Origin: JACKCP01 sp034007295
GTDB taxonomy: Bacteria; Desulfobacterota; Desulfobacteria; Desulfobacterales; JACKCP01
NCBI GenBank assembly: GCA_034007295.1
Contig: JAVERC010000082.1
Location: forward strand, 1 to 7,250
DNA: 7,250 bases
Direction of reading: 5' to 3'
Under the pieces are notes generated by a model that saw only the letters and a list, made by a program, of their open reading frames with translations, did no database searches and had not been told where the DNA came from. Each line of letters opens with the position of its first letter. The first letter of the stretch is position 1. Below, in pieces: positions 5,291 through 7,250 of this stretch. A program made the translations under genes and the position numbers.

Positions 5291-5366
5291 GCTAAATCCT
5301 TTCTTTGACTGTTGAATAAAAAAACAATTTCAAATACGATATATCTTTATTTAAAAAATGCAAGGC
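5291..5366 (-). promoter_or_regulatory. Leader of the lipoprotein gene, related to the parB-like leader
   Basis: On the minus strand the region carries GCCTTGCATTTTT (plus 5366-5354), 64 nt before the start codon, and CAAAGAAAGGATTT immediately before it. Both are shared with the parB-like leader at 3661-3722. A TTGCAT -35 with TATCGT 16 nt further downstream is conceivable but weak. Confidence 0.35.
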
Positions 5367-5372
5367 TTTTTT
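5353..5372 (-). terminator. Weak AT-rich terminator-like hairpin after the 5371-5901 gene
   Basis: On the minus strand AAAAAAGC-CTT-GCATTTTTT can pair (A/T-rich stem with two G-C pairs and one bulged A) and runs directly into T-rich DNA. It overlaps the stop of the small membrane-protein gene. The same bases include the leader module shared with 3710-3722, so its role is uncertain. Confidence 0.3.
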
Positions 5373-5901
5373 ATTTTGTTTGTTTTTTATCAGGGTGGAA
5401 AGATCTAAAAGAACAAGCCACATCCAAGATCTCTTCCAAAACAGAATTTTTAGATCTCGCGTCTTCCAATGCGACTTCCAAGTTTTTTGATCTTTGCAAT
5501 AAAAGAACAGCACTAACTACATGTTCTTCTGAATGACGAAGCACAGAACCAGCTAACAATACAAATGATTTTTCTTCTTTTATGAGTATTTCCATGTTGG
5601 AACTCAAAAGGGATTTGTAAAAATGAATTGCTTGAAATTTATTAACCCGTCTTACGTCACTATCCCAATTATCAACATAATCCATATGGGTGTAAGGATT
5701 TTTTTCAAGCTGATTAAGTCGAAAGCAAATTAAAAAATCAAAAAATGACACTCCGCAAAAAATCAACCAGAATAAAGCGTAGTCCAAAGCCAAAGAAAAC
5801 CTTGAGATAAAAAACAATATAATAAACGCAGAACACCATCTAAAAATAAACGCATAACTAAGCAATTTTAAAAGTTTTTTTCTTGTGAGATTGAAAACCA
5901 T
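5371..5901 (-). CDS. Hypothetical two-TM protein with C-terminal helical domain (176 aa)
   Basis: I do not recognise this family. A short basic N-terminus (TRKKLLK) precedes two hydrophobic segments at about 14-34 and 39-60, the second being Phe/Cys-rich (FWLIFCGVSFFDFLICF). The positive N-terminus suggests that both termini face the cytoplasm. Residues 64-176 are soluble and largely helical. They include a DNWDSDVRRVNKFQAIHFYKSLL segment and a heptad-like stretch (130-160, LLLQRSKNLEVALEDARSKN) likely to form a coiled coil. There is no catalytic motif. GGAG lies 5 nt before the ATG, a good ribosome site. The gene is divergent from the orphan ORF at 5995 and upstream of, and co-directional with, the lipoprotein gene (80-nt gap). 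The two could be co-transcribed if the hairpin at 5353-5372 is leaky. A membrane anchor or sensor role would fit, but nothing shows it. Confidence 0.65.
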   Translation of the reverse strand: MVFNLTRKKLLKLLSYAFIFRWCSAFIILFFISRFSLALDYALFWLIFCGVSFFDFLICFRLNQLEKNPYTHMDYVDNWDSDVRRVNKFQAIHFYKSLLSSNMEILIKEEKSFVLLAGSVLRHSEEHVVSAVLLLQRSKNLEVALEDARSKNSVLEEILDVACSFRSFHPDKKQTK

Positions 5902-5994
5902 AAATTCTCCATTTATTTTTCTTTTTTTATATCAAAATAAATACTTATTCATACTGTTTATTTTATATGACTTTTGTAAAAAAAAGGAAAAATA
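5902..5994. promoter_or_regulatory. Divergent intergenic region between 5371-5901 (-) and 5995-6477 (+)
   Basis: This is a 93-nt, almost pure A/T region. It holds GGAG for the minus gene (5907-5910) and AAGGA for the plus gene, 7 nt before its ATG. AAAATAAA (5934-5941) and TTTATTTT (5957-5964) form an 8-nt inverted repeat centred between the genes, a possible operator, though such repeats arise easily in AT-rich DNA. No confident promoter pair was found. Confidence 0.3.
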
Positions 5995-6477
5995 ATGATT
6001 GAAAATGAAAAAGAATTTTTAATCGCTCGAATAAGAGAAAGTTCTGTCTCTTTTTTTTATTTTGAAAATTTTTATTTTAATGGGTTAAGATCCAATAGAG
6101 AAAAAAAAGTCTTAAAATCAATTGTTTATTTTATGGGGCCTCCCATAAACGTTTTTTCTGAATATATACACTCTTATTTTCTTTTAAAAAAAAGCCCTTA
6201 CTCGGATAAGGTAAAAATTTATTTATCAGAAAATTTACATAAAACATTTCTATTATTGATAGATGACCCTGGAAATATTGCTCACATGTTATCTATTTCT
6301 TGTTTTATTAATTATTTTTTTCAAAACACTCTTTCTGCTTTAGAATCCATGGAAAAAAGAATATCTTCGCAAGATATTTTCTACGTGATGCCTCCCCCGC
6401 CTGAAGGTGGGGATTCGCGCTTCTTAGGCCGCAGCTACGGAAGTAGTCTGAGAGATGGTGCAACCAGCCGCCTTTAA
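5995..6477 (+). CDS. Orphan ORF whose C-terminus is read from a transposon end
   Basis: The frame encodes 160 residues. Residues 1-130 have composition like their neighbours (Phe, Lys, Ile, Asn-rich), with helical hydrophobic parts such as IVYFMGPPINVFSEYIHSYF and the segment around 83-112. I recognise no family, catalytic motif or clear signal peptide. From codon 131, at 6385, the DNA switches to the GC-rich IS200/IS605-like end. The protein then continues as VMPPPPEGGDSRFLGRSYGS and on to a stop at 6475-6477. The native gene therefore probably continued past 6384 and was interrupted. The present ORF is a truncated gene with a 30-residue tail that is not its own. The start is supported by AAAGGA 7 nt upstream. 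Whether the product is stable or functional cannot be told. It may be best treated as a pseudogene. Confidence 0.5.
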   Translation: MIENEKEFLIARIRESSVSFFYFENFYFNGLRSNREKKVLKSIVYFMGPPINVFSEYIHSYFLLKKSPYSDKVKIYLSENLHKTFLLLIDDPGNIAHMLSISCFINYFFQNTLSALESMEKRISSQDIFYVMPPPPEGGDSRFLGRSYGSSLRDGATSRL

Positions 6478-6480
6478 TTT
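6385..6480 (-). mobile_element. IS200/IS605-type right end, copy 2 (inverted)
   Basis: GTGATGCCTCCCC starting at 6385 is identical to the inverse of the tip of copy 1 (3810-3822). CCCCGCC (6395-6401), a TGAA loop and GGTGGGG (6406-6412) form the hairpin, with one G-T wobble replacing a pair of copy 1. Similarity continues to about 6427 (TTCTTAG against CTGAGAA inverse). Beyond that the region stays GC-richer and structured: CAG-CTAC-GGAA-GTAG-T-CTG (6432-6450) and GGT-GCA-ACC. The outer boundary cannot be placed; 6480 is a guess from the return to AT-rich sequence. No tnpA/tnpB is present. The element interrupts the ORF at 5995. Confidence 0.5.
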
Positions 6481-6484
6481 TAAT

Positions 6485-6509
6485 AGCCTGATTTCTCATG
6501 TTGCAGGCT
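6485..6509. repeat. 6-bp inverted repeat between the IS-like end and the terminator
   Basis: AGCCTG (6485-6490) and CAGGCT (6504-6509) are inverted around a 13-nt spacer. It may belong to the transposon-derived segment or form a minor hairpin ahead of the terminator. No function can be assigned. Confidence 0.3.
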
Positions 6510-6514
6510 GCATT

Positions 6515-6582
6515 AAAAACGCGCCGTAAAACCCCGCCCTGGGCAGCGAGGTTTTACGGCGCTCTTTATGGGTATTTTTTTT
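6515..6582. terminator. Long GC-rich hairpin, probably a bidirectional terminator
   Basis: GCGCCGTAAAACC (6521-6533) and GGTTTTACGGCGC (6550-6562) form a perfect 13-bp stem, extended inside by CGC/GCG after one mismatch. On the minus strand it is followed one base later by TTTTT (6519-6515). On the plus strand an eight-T run comes 12 nt after the stem (6575-6582). It separates the truncated ORF from parA. As no minus-strand gene reads into it within the window, its main use here is to stop plus-strand read-through into parA. Confidence 0.6.
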
Positions 6583-6627
6583 CTGAACTTTTTAAAATAA
6601 GACTTTGAATTCTTAATAAAATAATAC

Positions 6628-6658
6628 TTGACATATTTTTTTATTTTTTGCCTAATTA
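6628..6658 (+). promoter_or_regulatory. Candidate sigma-70-type promoter of parA
   Basis: A consensus -35 TTGACA at 6628-6633 is followed, with 17-nt spacing, by CCTAAT (6651-6656), four of six to the -10 consensus. TAATTA at 6653-6658 is the alternative at 19 nt. The next 38 nt form an A-rich leader with TATAAA (6670-6675) and an AAAGGAAA ribosome site before the ATG at 6697. The terminator just upstream supports a promoter in this gap. Confidence 0.5.
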
Positions 6659-6696
6659 CTCGGTTTTTATATAAAATACAAAAAAAGGAAAATTAC

Positions 6697-7250
6697 ATGG
6701 CAAACAAAAAATCAAGTATTATCAGCATAATCAACCAGAAAGGCGGAGTCGGAAAAACAACCACAACCGCAAATCTGGGACATGCTCTTGCCCAGCTCGG
6801 TTTCAAAACCTTGGTTATAGATTTTGATCCTCAAGCCAACGCCTCAATGGTTCTCGGAAAACTATCACCTTTTGAGCAGCCTAAAACTCTTGCAGACATA
6901 TATACATCTGAAACAACCCTTTATGACTGTATCACTCCTACAAAATATGAAAATCTGGATTTGGTGTCTAGTCATATGGATCTTTTTTCAATTAAAATTC
7001 AAATTACAGGAACTCCTGATGGAATAGTTGGCCTCAAAAGATCCATGGATGAAAAAATCATCTCCTTTTATGATTTTGTGCTGATAGACTGTCAGCCCGA
7101 TATCGGAGGGGCATTAGTAACAAATGCTCTTGTCACTTCAGATTATTATATAGTTCCGATTGCTGCTGAAGATGTTTTTGGACTAAGAGGTATTAAGCAA
7201 CTAGAAGCAAGCATAAAAGTCATCAGAGACTCACTTAACCCCCACATCTC
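6697..7250 (+). CDS. parA: ParA-family partition ATPase, 3' end outside the window
   Basis: The visible 184 codons contain the deviant Walker A KGGVGKTTTT (15-24) with the signature Lys15, the A' box VIDFDPQANAS (40-50) and Walker B DFVLIDCQP (126-134). These are the diagnostic elements of ParA/Soj ATPases. The short N-terminus, without a helix-turn-helix before Walker A, marks the small Soj-like or type Ib kind rather than P1-type ParA. These proteins dimerise with ATP on nucleoid DNA and, with ParB bound to a centromere, drive segregation of plasmids or chromosomes. The usual length is about 210-270 residues, so roughly 30-90 residues and any adjacent parB lie to the right. The start follows AAAGGAAA with an 8-nt gap, and a candidate promoter is at 6628. 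MinD and other deviant-Walker ATPases are less likely, given DPQANAS and the GLRGIKQLE region after Walker B. Confidence 0.92.
   Translation, partial: MANKKSSIISIINQKGGVGKTTTTANLGHALAQLGFKTLVIDFDPQANASMVLGKLSPFEQPKTLADIYTSETTLYDCITPTKYENLDLVSSHMDLFSIKIQITGTPDGIVGLKRSMDEKIISFYDFVLIDCQPDIGGALVTNALVTSDYYIVPIAAEDVFGLRGIKQLEASIKVIRDSLNPHI

Noticed and set aside
6443..6453. GTAGTCTGAGA, reminiscent of a group II intron stretch
   Set aside because: Eleven bases from memory are not enough. There is no domain V hairpin and no reverse transcriptase nearby.
6308..6499. Minus-strand ORF of 63 codons reading through the IS-like end
   Set aside because: Its frame is made of the transposon hairpin and the antisense of the orphan ORF. 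It could be a decayed tnpB tail, but nothing in it is recognisable, so I keep it only as part of the mobile remnant.
6824..7027. Plus-strand ORF of 67 codons overlapping parA
   Set aside because: It is out of frame within the ParA coding region, where Walker A' and Walker B are read in the other frame.

Overview
The window is AT-rich, with long A and T runs, A-rich ribosome-binding leaders and AT-biased codons. It carries a ParA ATPase, a ParB-like protein, several small orphan genes and transposon ends. This fits an accessory replicon (plasmid or chromid) or an integrated mobile region of a Gram-negative bacterium. The lipoprotein with a G/S linker and an LDxDxDPSNGI-type motif would suit a proteobacterial or Desulfobacterota-like host. 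That host guess is inference; no phylogenetic marker is present.

Layout. Positions 1-621 hold no convincing protein gene. They contain a plus-strand terminator for a gene that ended left of the window, an 18-nt direct repeat pair, a 30-nt hairpin-forming repeat pair, further hairpins, and a minus-strand terminator pair serving the small gene at 622-1032 (-). Divergently from it run two overlapping plus-strand genes. The first (1126-1914) is a shortened NusA-like protein (N-terminal domain, S1 domain, degenerate KH1-like tail). The second (1908-2726) is a multi-pass membrane protein with an HExxH zinc-protease motif. They converge, with an 8-nt overlap, on a ParB/Spo0J-like gene (2719-3660, -).

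Upstream of parB lie a strong minus-strand terminator (about 3728-3779) and a 43-nt IS200/IS605-type right-end hairpin (3780-3822). Then come a lipoprotein gene (3827-5290, -) with 9-nt poly-G and poly-A tracts near its start, and a small two-TM protein gene (5371-5901, -). Divergent from the latter is an orphan plus-strand ORF (5995-6477), whose last 30 codons are read from a second, inverted IS200/IS605-like end beginning at 6385. A bidirectional-looking terminator (6521-6582) then insulates a parA gene that starts at 6697 and runs off the right edge.

How the genes may work together. ParA and the ParB-like protein belong to partition-type families, but they are about 3 kb apart and point away from each other, so they may not be partners. 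The NusA-like and protease genes overlap and are probably co-translated. The parB-like and lipoprotein genes share parts of their leader sequences, suggesting common regulation or duplication. The best candidate for something undescribed is the NusA-like/membrane metalloprotease pair. The candidate phase-variable lipoprotein between facing transposon ends is second.
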